NCBI GenBank assembly: GCA_032378655.1
Contig: JAVYJS010000006.1
Span: 23,030 to 87,029, forward strand
Reading direction: 5' to 3'
DNA from: Arsenophonus melophagi
Lineage (GTDB): Bacteria > Pseudomonadota > Gammaproteobacteria > Enterobacterales > Enterobacteriaceae
Length of the DNA: 64,000 bases
Shown piece by piece: positions 9,653-18,790 of this stretch. The stretch's first letter is position 1. Each line of letters begins with the position of its first letter. Made by a program: the position numbers and the translations under genes. The notes beneath the pieces were generated by a model, which was not told the origin of the DNA, made no database searches, and saw nothing but the letters and a program-made list of their open reading frames with translations.

Positions 9653-9706
9653 GAGTACAATCATACTAATATGAGCTTTTAAGCTCATATTAGTATGATT
9701 GTACTC
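9653..9706. repeat. Long inverted repeat, 26-bp perfect arms, 2-nt loop
   Basis: Arms 9653-9678 and 9681-9706 are exact reverse complements around TT. It lies about 1.8 kb from rnt and 1 kb from pdxH, so a terminator role for either gene is implausible. Confidence 0.96.
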
Positions 9707-10410
9707 GGCTAAATAAAATAAAAAAAATATGATAGTTATGATGGTAAGTATATTGGATGACTAAAGTAATAATTATTGGAAAATCCTGATAACCAGGCAT
9801 CACCTAGATGTGATGTTAGATACAAGCTTAATGGAAGTAATATTTTTATTTAAAATTGATAAATTTAATCTAACAAAATATGGTTTTTTATTTTTCTCTC
9901 TTAGAGCTTAAGAAATAAAAGTTAGCTCATGATTATTTTAATTAAATTTGATACCTATGTTTTATAGTCAGTTACTGATTATCCCTTGCATATTAAGTAA
10001 AAAGTGATGATCAAAAATACTACTTATATGCTACTAAAATTAAGAATCTATTGAATAGTAACTATTATTCTCTATAGAGAATACCTTCTTCGATTTTATT
10101 GAAGACCTATTTGGTATCAGCTGAGTACCTAAATAACTTGTTCTATGAAATTAGACAATAAAAATAGAATTTTGCATTAATTAAATATCATTATAGTAGG
10201 ATATGTTGAGCATAAAAATATGACATATACTAAATGGTGTTGCTGTACGAAAATTATTGTGATGATATCAGTATGATATAAGTTAATGAGTCTATGAAAC
10301 TTAACGCTATCTGTACCTATAGTGTAAGTAGCCAGTACTTAAGAAGTACTGTATTAAAATTATCGCAACAAGACATAAAGGAGATGTAAGTACAATTAAC
10401 GATCCATTAA

Positions 10411-10457
10411 AATCATTGATCCACCTCTACTCTACGAGTAGAGGTGGATCAATGATT
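10411..10457. repeat. Long inverted repeat, 22-bp perfect arms, 3-nt loop
   Basis: Arms 10411-10432 and 10436-10457 around TAC, mixed in base composition and so a strong case. About 250 bases upstream of pdxH. Confidence 0.96.
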
Positions 10458-10704
10458 AACTTCTAGTGAAAGCCTAGAGTAACTATTTTATGAAAAATTC
10501 ACGCAAATAGTTATGACAAACTCTTCTTAAGAAGATATTAATAAAACTTATAGTAAGATTAACAGAAATATAGCTTACATAATGATAATGTAAAATTTTT
10601 ACTATATACGGATCAGCTTGTGTACTTTATCAGAATGTTTAGCTCATTGAGCTTCTATACTAGCTCCAGTAAGTAAACGGTATTATATCAAGATAGAGGT
10701 AAAA

Positions 10705-11358
10705 ATGGCAGAAAAAATGCAAATAGATGTTAATAATTTAAGACGAGAATATATATATGGTGGTTTGAGGAAAAAAAATTTAACTAATGAGCCATTGGCT
10801 TTATTTGAACATTGGTTAAAGCAGGCTTATGAAGCAAAATTAGTCGATCCAACTGCTATGTGTCTTGCGACAGTAGATAAAAAAGGACAACCCTATCAAA
10901 GAATTGTATTACTCAAACAGTATAATAAAGATGGGCTCGTATTTTATACGAATTTATCGAGTCGTAAGGCACAACATATTACCTTTAACAATCAGGTCAG
11001 TTTGCTATTTCTATGGAATCAACTAGATCGACAGGTTTGTTTTTTAGGCACAGCGGAAAAACTTTCTTCACTTGAGGTAATAAAATATTTTTATAGTCGT
11101 CCAAAAGATAGTCAAATTGCAGCATTGGCTTCACGACAATCTGAAAAAATTTCTACTAGAAGTCTATTAGAAAATAACTTTTTTGCATTAAAACAAAAGT
11201 TTAAAAATTATAACATTCCTTTACCTACTTTCTGGGGAGGTTATCGTGTCAAATTTTATAGTGTTGAATTTTGGCAAGGTGGTACGCAACGGCTACATGA
11301 TCGTTTTTTATATCAATGGCAATATGATCATTGGCAAATTGATCGCTTAGCGCCTTAA
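10705..11358 (+). CDS. pdxH: Pyridoxine/pyridoxamine 5'-phosphate oxidase
   Basis: FMN-dependent oxidase making pyridoxal 5'-phosphate from PNP or PMP, the cofactor used by SufS and Alr in this same window. The 217-residue product aligns over its length with E. coli PdxH: LRREYIYGGLR at the N-terminus, the FMN-binding GQPYQRIVLLK and FYTNLSSRKAQ blocks, SRPKDSQIAA, and the C-terminal signature FWQGGTQRLHDRFLY. The ribosome binding site AGAGG lies just before the ATG. It is followed by tyrS, as in E. coli. Confidence 0.96.
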   Translation: MAEKMQIDVNNLRREYIYGGLRKKNLTNEPLALFEHWLKQAYEAKLVDPTAMCLATVDKKGQPYQRIVLLKQYNKDGLVFYTNLSSRKAQHITFNNQVSLLFLWNQLDRQVCFLGTAEKLSSLEVIKYFYSRPKDSQIAALASRQSEKISTRSLLENNFFALKQKFKNYNIPLPTFWGGYRVKFYSVEFWQGGTQRLHDRFLYQWQYDHWQIDRLAP

Positions 11359-11474
11359 ATAAAAAAATAGTTTTTCACTGGGATTGAATGTGCTGATAGT
11401 TTTATTCTATGGACGCCCATTTGTATAAGATTTCATCTATAAAATTGATTCAATAATCATTGATGGAGTTATAT

Positions 11475-12749
11475 ATGGTTAGCAAGAACCTAATTAAACA
11501 ATTGCAAGAGCGAGAGTTAATTTTTCATCTAACGGATGAAAAAACATTAATAGAAAAACTATCCAAGGGATCAATAACACTCTATTGTGGATTTGATCCA
11601 ACTTCTGATAGCCTACACTTAGGGCATTTAGTTCTTTTACTATGTTTAAAGCGCTTTCAGAAAGCAGGGCATCAATCGCTAGCTTTATTAGGCGGAGCAA
11701 CAGGTTTAATTGGGGATCCAAGCTTTCAAGCTAATGAACGTAAATTAAATACAAATGAAGTAGTACAAAAATGGACTGAAAAAATTCGTAAACAGATTGC
11801 ATTATTTCTAGATTTTGATTGTGGTAAAAATAGCGTAAAAATTATTAATAATTATGAGTGGTTTAAAAAAATGGATGTTCTAACCTTTTTGCGTGATATT
11901 GGCAAGCATTTTTCTGTTAATCAAATGATAAATAAAGCAGCGGTTAAACAGCGCCTTAAACGTGATGATACTGGCATCTCTTTTACTGAATTTTCTTATA
12001 ATTTATTGCAATCTTATGATTTTGCTAACCTTTGCCATCAATATAATGTTGAATTACAAATAGGAGGCTCTGATCAATGGGGAAATATTACTGCAGGTAT
12101 TGATCTCACTCGTCGTTTATATCAAAAAAAAGTTTTTGGCTTAACGGTACCACTAATTACTAAATCTGATGGTACTAAATTTGGTAAGACAGAATCTGGG
12201 ACAGTTTGGTTAGATCCACACAAAACAAGTCCATATAAATTTTATCAATTCTGGGTGAATACGGCTGATGTGGATGTTTATCGTTTTCTCAAATTTTTTA
12301 CCTTTATGTCGGTTAAAAAAATTAAAGCTTTACAAGAAGAAGACAAACGTAGTGATCAAGCACCCCGTGCACAGTATATTTTAGCGGAAAAGGTCACTAA
12401 GTTAGTGCATGGTGATCAGGGATTGCATGCTGCTAAACGGATTACAGAAAGCCTATTTTCTGATAAAATTGCGGCATTGACCGCAGCAGATTTTGCTCAG
12501 TTAGCACAAGATGGTATGCCAATGATTAAATTAAATATTGGTGCAGATTTACAGCAGGCTTTAGTTGAAACAAAATTAGTTCCTTCACGAGGTCAGGCAA
12601 GAACACTGATCTGTTCACAAGCGATAGCAATTAATGGCAAGAAATGTATTAAGCCTGAATATATCTTTAGTGATAACGATCGCCTATTTGGTAGCTATTC
12701 TTTAATCAAACGTGGTAAAAAAAATTACTATTTAGTTCATTGGCAATGA
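11475..12749 (+). CDS. tyrS: Tyrosyl-tRNA synthetase
   Basis: Charges tRNA-Tyr with tyrosine. It is a class I synthetase: the HIGH-type motif is HLGH in SLHLGHLV near residue 45, the KMSKS-type motif is KFGKT, and a C-terminal S4-like RNA-binding part contains SRGQARTLI. An in-frame TTG and ATG at 11460 and 11463 would extend it. The ATG at 11475 is chosen because GGAG lies 6 bases upstream and the N-terminus then matches E. coli; the product is 424 residues. The gene order pdxH-tyrS is that of E. coli. A strong hairpin with a T-rich tail follows. Confidence 0.96.
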   Translation: MVSKNLIKQLQERELIFHLTDEKTLIEKLSKGSITLYCGFDPTSDSLHLGHLVLLLCLKRFQKAGHQSLALLGGATGLIGDPSFQANERKLNTNEVVQKWTEKIRKQIALFLDFDCGKNSVKIINNYEWFKKMDVLTFLRDIGKHFSVNQMINKAAVKQRLKRDDTGISFTEFSYNLLQSYDFANLCHQYNVELQIGGSDQWGNITAGIDLTRRLYQKKVFGLTVPLITKSDGTKFGKTESGTVWLDPHKTSPYKFYQFWVNTADVDVYRFLKFFTFMSVKKIKALQEEDKRSDQAPRAQYILAEKVTKLVHGDQGLHAAKRITESLFSDKIAALTAADFAQLAQDGMPMIKLNIGADLQQALVETKLVPSRGQARTLICSQAIAINGKKCIKPEYIFSDNDRLFGSYSLIKRGKKNYYLVHWQ

Positions 12750-12820
12750 TAAATCTATCTAGTATAATTACTATAATGTAATAGTATTATCCCTTTAAAG
12801 GGAGTTATTTCAAGTTTTTC

Positions 12821-12860
12821 TAAAACACTATCTATGATCATAGATAGTGTTTTATTTTTC
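12821..12860 (+). terminator. Probable intrinsic terminator of tyrS (34-bp perfect palindrome plus T-rich tail)
   Basis: Bases 12821-12854 form a perfect palindrome (17 + 17) and are followed by TTTTTC. It starts 72 bases after the tyrS stop. It is one of the few inverted repeats here with the placement and T-tract expected of an intrinsic terminator. The hairpin itself is AT-rich. Confidence 0.6.
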
Positions 12861-12899
12861 TAGAATCCGAAATTTCAAAAATTTTGTTGCAAGGACGTC

Positions 12900-12937
12900 A
12901 GATTATATTTCTTCTTTGTAAAGAAGCAATATAATCT
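12900..12937. repeat. Inverted repeat, 18-bp arms with one mismatch, 2-nt loop
   Basis: Arms 12900-12917 and 12920-12937 pair at 17 of 18 positions around GT. A single-mismatch example may be an aged or incompletely corrected copy of the perfect type. Confidence 0.88.
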
Positions 12938-13177
12938 TGGATATTATGAGGTAATAACCTTAATATATCCTTAATATATTCTAGGAATAATAGTAACCAT
13001 CGATTACTAATATTGAGTAAGTATGAATAGAAAAAGAGATCGATTCTAAAATCAGCATAATAGCAAGCGATGAATTAAACGTCATGTTTTACTAAAAAGT
13101 AAATATTACACATCAATGTAAAGTGCTGTCATTTTAATTCATTTTATTATCAAAAAATTCCAATTCAAATTAATAGG

Positions 13178-13229
13178 ATCCTTCCTCTACACATAAACCT
13201 AAGATTAGGTTTATGTGTAGAGGAAGGAT
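13178..13229. repeat. Long inverted repeat, 25-bp perfect arms, 2-nt loop
   Basis: Arms 13178-13202 and 13205-13229 around GA; well mixed base composition, 430 bases after tyrS. Confidence 0.96.
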
Positions 13230-13467
13230 GATGGTAAAATGATAGATTGTCCAAGATTAAGTATCAACCTATAGTGATAGCAATAGCACAGTATTCACTG
13301 TAGATAAATATATGCTTAAAAAATTTTCTATAAACTAGATATAGTGATAATGAATTTTATCACTATTGTTCAGTAATTGTCTTTGTATTACTGAATATTT
13401 TGTTATGGTTAATAACCTAATCTCCAGAACATATTTATTAAGATTTTATTATAAATGGTAGTAGTAG

Positions 13468-13523
13468 AACCATTAATTACCCTATCACTTACTTTACAGT
13501 AAGTGATAGGGTAATTAATGGTT
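13468..13523. repeat. Long inverted repeat, 26-bp perfect arms, 4-nt loop
   Basis: Arms 13468-13493 and 13498-13523 around TTAC, in the middle of the spacer. Confidence 0.96.
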
Positions 13524-13857
13524 ATTTCAATAACAAATAACATTTTTGTACTTTTAAAGTATAAATAATATATACTTCATTACTGAATGACTGAGGTAAT
13601 AGAAAGAAAATTCTTTTTGATTTCTTTGATCTATACAAAGATGTGATAAATTATAACACCTCTGTACATAGAGGTCGAAATGATATGCAAGATCGCATTG
13701 TTTCATGCGCAATGATATCATTGAAGTGATATAATTTCTTTCTTTATTGAAAGAAGCGAAAAGTTAATCTATACAAGTAAAAAAATAAGTAATTTTTATA
13801 AAAACAATTTTGTAATTTATCCTTTTTTTGCAAAAAATCTTACACTTAGTTATTTAA

Positions 13858-13898
13858 AACTCCATAAGACTTATATAAAATATAAGTCTTATGGAGTT
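13858..13898. repeat. Inverted repeat, 19-bp perfect arms, 3-nt loop
   Basis: Arms 13858-13876 and 13880-13898 around AAA. A second small hairpin at 13903-13919 reuses a similar word. Confidence 0.95.
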
Positions 13899-14138
13899 AA
13901 TGTCTTATATGATATAAGATATATAATATATGGTTTTTAATAAAACGTCGTTTTAAGAAGTTTTATTTCTATGATGCCTCTGAATCTATGCAGAGATAAT
14001 CTGATTATTGTATACTGAGTGCGATAACAAATAAAAGACTTATTCTGAGCTTATTGTAGAATAAGAATTTTCTTGTTGATGTATAAAAGTAATCACCTCC
14101 TCTTGATAAGAGGAATTTTTCAGGGTTCTGCATTTCAA

Positions 14139-14170
14139 TAAAATAGCTTGATCATGATCAAGCTATTTTA
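14139..14170. repeat. Perfect 32-bp palindrome without loop
   Basis: Halves 14139-14154 and 14155-14170 are exact reverse complements, containing two GATC sites near the centre. Confidence 0.94.
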
Positions 14171-14351
14171 ATAATTAACTTGCGCTTTTTTTAAAGTATA
14201 ATAACTTATTTTCCAGTAGCTAACATATGCTAATAACTTTCTGCAGGTAGCGTCAATAAGACTAAAATGGCAGTCGGGTTATCATGCCATTCTTAATATA
14301 TGGATGTTTATCTGTAATTTACTCAACAAGTAAATAAATTTACTTTATCAT

Positions 14352-14398
14352 TATTTTGTTTAAAATTAGTGTTAATAAAACTAATGTTAAACAAAATA
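14352..14398. repeat. Inverted repeat, 19-bp arms with one mismatch, 9-nt loop, just before dusA
   Basis: Arms 14352-14370 and 14380-14398 with a single mismatch (14364 against 14386). It ends 10 bases before the dusA start codon and would enclose the leader, so it could affect translation initiation. Confidence 0.88.
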
Positions 14399-14408
14399 GA
14401 AAAAGAAA

Positions 14409-15443
14409 ATGCAAGATAATGCAGGCAGCCAAACATTAATACCAGATAAAAAACTCACTATATCTACAGGTTATTACGATTACCATCGTTTTAGTGTAGC
14501 ACCGATGTTGCATCGGACCGATCGCCATTGTCGATATTTTCATAGGTTATTAACTAATAAAGCATTACTTTATACTGAAATGATTACAACTGGTGCACTC
14601 ATGTATGGTAAATGCAATTACCTGAATTCGAGTAAAGAGGAGAACCCTATTGCTCTGCAGTTGGGCGGTAATGAGCCTAAAGCCTTAGGAAAATGTGCAA
14701 AAATAGCTCAAAAAAATGGCTATAATGAGGTTAATTTGAATATTGGTTGTCCTTTGGATCAAGGACAAAATAACCAATTTGGCGCTTCTTTAATGCGTAA
14801 AAGCTTACTCGTAGCCAATTGTATAAAAGCCATGCAGGATTCCGCAACGATTCCAATAACAGTTAAAACACGAATTGGTGTTGATAATGATGATAGTTAC
14901 ATGTTTTTAACCGATTTTATTGATAAAATCGTGCAAAATAGTCAATGCCGTTTGTTTATTATTCATGCACGCAAAGCTTGGCTATCCGGTTTAAGTCCAA
15001 AACAAAATCGAGAAATACCACCGTTAGACTATTTACGAGTCTATCAATTAAAAAAGGATTTTCCTCAGCTAATCATTGTGATTAATGGCGGGATTAAAAG
15101 CATTTGTGAGGCTAAACAACATTTAAGTCATATTGATGGTGTCATGATGGGTAGAGAAGCCTACAAGAATCCAGCATTATTAGCTCACGTTGATTTTGAA
15201 TTCTTTAATCAAAGAAGACTCACTCTTAACCCGATTGATGCAGTAAAAGCAATGTATCCTTACATTGAACGTGAGTTGAAAAATGGAACTTATTTAGACC
15301 ATATTACTCGTCACATGTTGGGCATATTTCAATCTATGCCTGGTTCTCGAGCATGGCGTCGTTATTTAAGTGAACATGCCTATGAACAAGGCGCCGATTT
15401 GACTGTTGTTAAGCAGGCACTGAAGTTTATTACTAATAAATAA
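14409..15443 (+). CDS. dusA: tRNA-dihydrouridine synthase A
   Basis: FMN-dependent enzyme that reduces uridines at positions 20 and 20a in the tRNA D-loop. The 344-residue TIM-barrel protein retains the catalytic cysteine in NLNIGCP near residue 119, the VKTRIG lysine, the HARKAWLSGLSPKQNREIPPLDY block and INGGIKS. Two normally conserved stretches have changed compared with E. coli as I recall it: APMLDWTD reads APMLHRTD, and the residues after the catalytic cysteine read LDQGQNNQFGASLM rather than SDRVQNGMFGACLM. It is first in a block of E. coli order (dusA, dnaB, alr, uvrA/ssb). No good ribosome binding site is seen, only purines. Confidence 0.92.
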   Translation: MQDNAGSQTLIPDKKLTISTGYYDYHRFSVAPMLHRTDRHCRYFHRLLTNKALLYTEMITTGALMYGKCNYLNSSKEENPIALQLGGNEPKALGKCAKIAQKNGYNEVNLNIGCPLDQGQNNQFGASLMRKSLLVANCIKAMQDSATIPITVKTRIGVDNDDSYMFLTDFIDKIVQNSQCRLFIIHARKAWLSGLSPKQNREIPPLDYLRVYQLKKDFPQLIIVINGGIKSICEAKQHLSHIDGVMMGREAYKNPALLAHVDFEFFNQRRLTLNPIDAVKAMYPYIERELKNGTYLDHITRHMLGIFQSMPGSRAWRRYLSEHAYEQGADLTVVKQALKFITNK

Positions 15444-15895
15444 AGATTGATTCGGATTGGTTTTATTTAGGCCAAACTTGGATATAAATGAATAAATATT
15501 GATCTTAGTTTCATTAAGCGAAAACTAAGATACGATTAAAATTATTTAAATATAGAACATATGAATAACGAAAGCTTCTGTAATATTTAATTTTTCTTTT
15601 GAATCCTATCTCTCAGGATGAACCAATTTTAAAAAAATTATTTTCCGTTAATGGTATAACAAGATTAATTGCTGAAATTAACTAATGCATTATTGGTATA
15701 ATCTCATACTAAGAAGTATGTCAAATGTTAATTAACAGATCGCTTGAAACTCATCACTCAAAATCAGTTTTACTGTAAACATAATGAATCAATGTATTGA
15801 TCTATAAAGAACTTTTTTAACAATTAAAGTCCTTAATGAAAGGAGCTTATTTATGAAATATAAAACTATTCATTAATGAATAGTTTTATGGATTA
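15444..15895. other. Spacer between dusA and dnaB
   Basis: About 450 bases with no gene; qorA lies in this interval in E. coli and no trace is recognisable. It holds an inverted repeat with 10-bp arms at 15502-15531 and a 30-bp palindrome right before dnaB. Confidence 0.65.
15860..15889. repeat. Perfect 30-bp palindrome ending 6 bases before the dnaB start
   Basis: Halves 15860-15874 and 15875-15889 are exact reverse complements. The usual ribosome-binding region of dnaB is largely inside or against this structure, and a ribosome binding site for the first ATG is not obvious. It may influence dnaB translation. Confidence 0.92.
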
Positions 15896-17323
15896 ATGGG
15901 TAAAGAAAGTCATATGGCGAAAAAATATTCTACAAAAAGCATGTTTATGAGTCATAAAGATCCTCAAATAGATGGACTTAAAATTCCGCCTCATTCTTTA
16001 GAAGCAGAGCAATCTGTACTTGGAGGATTGATGTTGGATAACGAGCGTTGGGATTATGTCTCAGAACGTATAACCAATGCAGACTTTTTCAGTCAGCCAC
16101 ATCGTACTATTTTTGCTGAGATGCAACGTCTTATTGAGCAGCGAAGACCAATTGATCTAATTACTTTATCTGAATCACTAGATCAGAAAAGGGAACTAGA
16201 TAACGTCGGAGGCTTTGCTTATTTAGCAGAGTTAGCTAAAAATACTCCGAGTGCTGCCAATATTAACGCCTATGCAGATATTGTGCGTGAACGTGCTATA
16301 GTCCGTGATATGATTACAGTAGCAAATGAAATTGCTGATGCTGGTTATTATCCTAAAGGTCGCACTAGCGCAGAATTATTAGATTTAGCTGAGTCACGCG
16401 TTTTTCAAATAGCAGAAACTCGCGCCAGCAAGTATAATGGTCCGAAAGGGATTGACGAGATCTTATCGGAAACTATAGAAAAAATCGAACAACTCTATCA
16501 AAAGCCGCATGATGGTGTGACAGGCATATCGACTGGTTTTCAGGATCTAGATAGAAAAACTTCAGGATTACAAAATTCTGACCTGATTATTATAGCGGCT
16601 CGCCCTTCAATGGGCAAAACTACTTTTGCAATGAATTTATGTGAACATGCAGCAATGACAGAAGAAAAACCGGTATTAGTTTTTAGTTTAGAAATGCCTG
16701 CTAATCAAATCATGATGCGTATGTTAGCCTCTCTATCTAGAGTGGATCAGACGCGTATTCGTACTGGTCAATTAGATGATGAAGATTGGGCTCGTATTGC
16801 AAGTACCATGGGATTGTTGATGAAAAAGCGCAATATGTACATTGATGATTCTACCGGATTAACACCAACAGAAGTACGTTCACGTGCTAGACGTGTTTAC
16901 CGTGAACATGGTGGTTTAAGTTTAATAATGATTGATTATCTTCAACTTATGCGAGTTCCTGATATATCTGAGAGTCGTACACTTGAGATTGCGGAAATCT
17001 CTCGTTCTCTGAAGTCATTAGCAAAAGAGTTACAAATGCCGGTGATTGCATTATCACAGCTTAATCGCAGCTTGGAACAAAGAGCAGATAAAAAACCAGT
17101 TAATTCAGATTTACGAGAATCAGGTTCCATTGAACAAGATGCTGATTTAATTATGTTTATTTATCGAGATGAAGTGTATAACGATAATTCAGATTTTAAA
17201 GGAGTAGCAGAAATTATTATTGGTAAGCAGCGTAATGGCCCAATAGGAACAGTACGTCTGACTTTTAATGGGCAATGGTCTCGTTTTGATAACTATGCCG
17301 AATCAATCTACCAGGATAAATAA
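15896..17323 (+). CDS. dnaB: Replicative DNA helicase
   Basis: Hexameric 5'-3' helicase that drives the replication fork. The 475-residue product has the N-terminal primase-interacting domain (PPHSLEAEQSVLGGLMLDN) and the RecA-like domain with Walker A in ARPSMGKTTFAMN, Walker B in LIMIDYLQLM, and the DnaB motifs SLEMPANQIMMRM and SQLNRSLEQRADK. The start at 15896 gives a slightly longer N-terminus than E. coli; an in-frame ATG at 15914 is an alternative. No intein or insertion is seen. A 30-bp palindrome sits directly upstream; alr follows with the E. coli order. Confidence 0.97.
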   Translation: MGKESHMAKKYSTKSMFMSHKDPQIDGLKIPPHSLEAEQSVLGGLMLDNERWDYVSERITNADFFSQPHRTIFAEMQRLIEQRRPIDLITLSESLDQKRELDNVGGFAYLAELAKNTPSAANINAYADIVRERAIVRDMITVANEIADAGYYPKGRTSAELLDLAESRVFQIAETRASKYNGPKGIDEILSETIEKIEQLYQKPHDGVTGISTGFQDLDRKTSGLQNSDLIIIAARPSMGKTTFAMNLCEHAAMTEEKPVLVFSLEMPANQIMMRMLASLSRVDQTRIRTGQLDDEDWARIASTMGLLMKKRNMYIDDSTGLTPTEVRSRARRVYREHGGLSLIMIDYLQLMRVPDISESRTLEIAEISRSLKSLAKELQMPVIALSQLNRSLEQRADKKPVNSDLRESGSIEQDADLIMFIYRDEVYNDNSDFKGVAEIIIGKQRNGPIGTVRLTFNGQWSRFDNYAESIYQDK

Positions 17324-17361
17324 TATATTTATGTATTTACATATTTATAATGGAGAGCAAG

Positions 17362-18447
17362 ATGGAAACGGCAACCGCTGTCATTCAGCGTCGTGCTCTG
17401 CGCTATAATTTACAACGAGTTCGAGAAATTGTGATTAATAGCCGAATAATAGCTGTTGTTAAGGCTAATGCCTATGGGCATGGTTTATTAGAAACAGCAA
17501 GAACAGTTAAAGATATAACTGATAGTTTTTGTGTTGCTCGGATTAGTGAAGCAATAACATTACGTGAAAATGGTATTGATAATCCCATTTTATTATTAGA
17601 AGGTTTTTTTGATCAGTCTGAATTACCTTTAGTCACTAGATATTCGCTTGACGTAGTTATACAAGGTACTGAACAACTTGAAATATTAGAGCAGATTAAA
17701 TTAGAAAAACCGATAAAAGTTTGGATGAAGATTGATACCGGCATGCATCGGTTGGGATTTAGACCTGAAGAATCAGAAATATCTTATTCGCGTTTGATTG
17801 CATGCAAAAATATCCAAAAGCCAATCAATATCATGAGCCATTTTAGTTGCGCTAATGAACCAGAGCTACAGGAAGTTACCAATCAACAATTGGCTTGTTT
17901 CAATGCTTTCATCAAAGACAAGCCTGGTGAAAAATCTATTGCTTCATCTGCCGGTATTCTATTATGGGCAGCATCCTATTTTGATTGTGTGCGACCAGGA
18001 ATTATGATGTATGGTGCTTCGCCACAAGAAGGTAAGCAAGGTAAGGATTTTGGTCTTTTAGCAGCAATGACTCTGAAATCTAATTTAATTGCTATTCGTC
18101 AACATAAAGCTAGAGAACCGGTTGGTTATGGAGGAGTTTGGGTTAGTGAGCAGGATACTAGTCTTGGTGTAGTCGCAATTGGTTATGGGGATGGTTATCC
18201 TCGTAATGCTCCGTCAGGTACACCGGTAGTAATCAATGGAAGAAAAGTACCAATTGTTGGCAGAGTTTCTATGGATATGATCTCAGTAGATTTAAAAATT
18301 AAAAACAAAGATAAGGTTGGCGACGAAGTAATTATATGGGGAGATTTATTGCCTGTTGAAGAAGTAGCAGCGCATATTGGAGTTAGTAATTATGAATTAC
18401 TGACAACACTCACTTCGAGAGTGGCAATGAAGTACATAGATGAATAA
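17362..18447 (+). CDS. alr: Alanine racemase (biosynthetic)
   Basis: PLP enzyme that makes D-alanine for peptidoglycan. The PLP lysine lies in VVKANAYGHGLLETA near residue 34 and the second catalytic residue, tyrosine, in GYGGVWVSEQD. The C-terminal domain has MDMISVDL and the end LTSRVAMKY. An ATG at 17350 is in frame, but 17362 fits the E. coli N-terminus and has GGAGAG upstream; this gives 361 residues. It follows dnaB after 38 bases and may be co-transcribed. tyrB, aphA and others that follow in E. coli are gone. Confidence 0.96.
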   Translation: METATAVIQRRALRYNLQRVREIVINSRIIAVVKANAYGHGLLETARTVKDITDSFCVARISEAITLRENGIDNPILLLEGFFDQSELPLVTRYSLDVVIQGTEQLEILEQIKLEKPIKVWMKIDTGMHRLGFRPEESEISYSRLIACKNIQKPINIMSHFSCANEPELQEVTNQQLACFNAFIKDKPGEKSIASSAGILLWAASYFDCVRPGIMMYGASPQEGKQGKDFGLLAAMTLKSNLIAIRQHKAREPVGYGGVWVSEQDTSLGVVAIGYGDGYPRNAPSGTPVVINGRKVPIVGRVSMDMISVDLKIKNKDKVGDEVIIWGDLLPVEEVAAHIGVSNYELLTTLTSRVAMKYIDE

Positions 18448-18551
18448 ATTTATCGTAGATTATGTAATAATAACACTCTGTACGGAGAGTGACAGAAAAC
18501 TGTGAGTATTTTCCGTTTTAGTTTTTCAAAATGTAAATACTTTGTCGGTGC

Positions 18552-18574
18552 TCTTGCTCTTGCTAAGAGCAAGA
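18552..18574. repeat. Inverted repeat, 10-bp arms, 3-nt loop
   Basis: Perfect arms 18552-18561 and 18565-18574 around GCT, 105 bases past the alr stop. Confidence 0.8.
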
Positions 18575-18732
18575 TAGATCACTCTTGTTTTGATCGTTTA
18601 AAACCTCTCTTAGAGATAGGCCATTAATAACAGTGACAAAAATTACACTAGTGCTTACTATCTGAGGCTCATAGTATTTGTAGCAGTTGCTGTGCTATCC
18701 ATTTTATCTAGAAAATGATAAAATGCAGCTTT

Positions 18733-18790
18733 CAGTTAAATTAAAATCAATTCCTGATTGCACAATCAGGAATTGATTTTAATTTAACTG
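18733..18790. repeat. Longest inverted repeat: 28-bp perfect arms, 2-nt loop
   Basis: Arms 18733-18760 and 18763-18790 are exact reverse complements around CA. It is immediately preceded by another hairpin at 18700-18725. No gene end is within 280 bases. Confidence 0.97.

Larger units (their letters stand above)
7851..10704. other. 2.85-kb noncoding spacer between rnt and pdxH with many hairpins
   Basis: No supported gene. In E. coli many genes lie between rnt and pdxH; none is recognisable here. Large inverted repeats sit at 7956-8010, 8397-8432, 8631-8674, 9448-9471, 9653-9706, 10066-10083 and 10411-10457, with numerous 6-9 bp ones between (for example 8819-8840, 8975-8992, 9013-9029, 10333-10351, 10522-10535). 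A 64-codon open frame at 7915-8109 runs through the largest repeat and is considered chance. Confidence 0.75.
12750..14408. other. 1.66-kb noncoding spacer between tyrS and dusA; synteny break
   Basis: No supported gene. It separates a block with E. coli suf-tyrS order from a block with dusA-ssb order, so a rearrangement end point lies here or is covered by it. It has perhaps the densest set of large inverted repeats in the window: 12821-12854, 12900-12937, 13178-13229, 13468-13523, 13858-13898, 14139-14170 and 14352-14398, with smaller ones at 12790-12803, 13341-13366, 13369-13395, 13710-13723 and 14098-14114. Confidence 0.75.
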
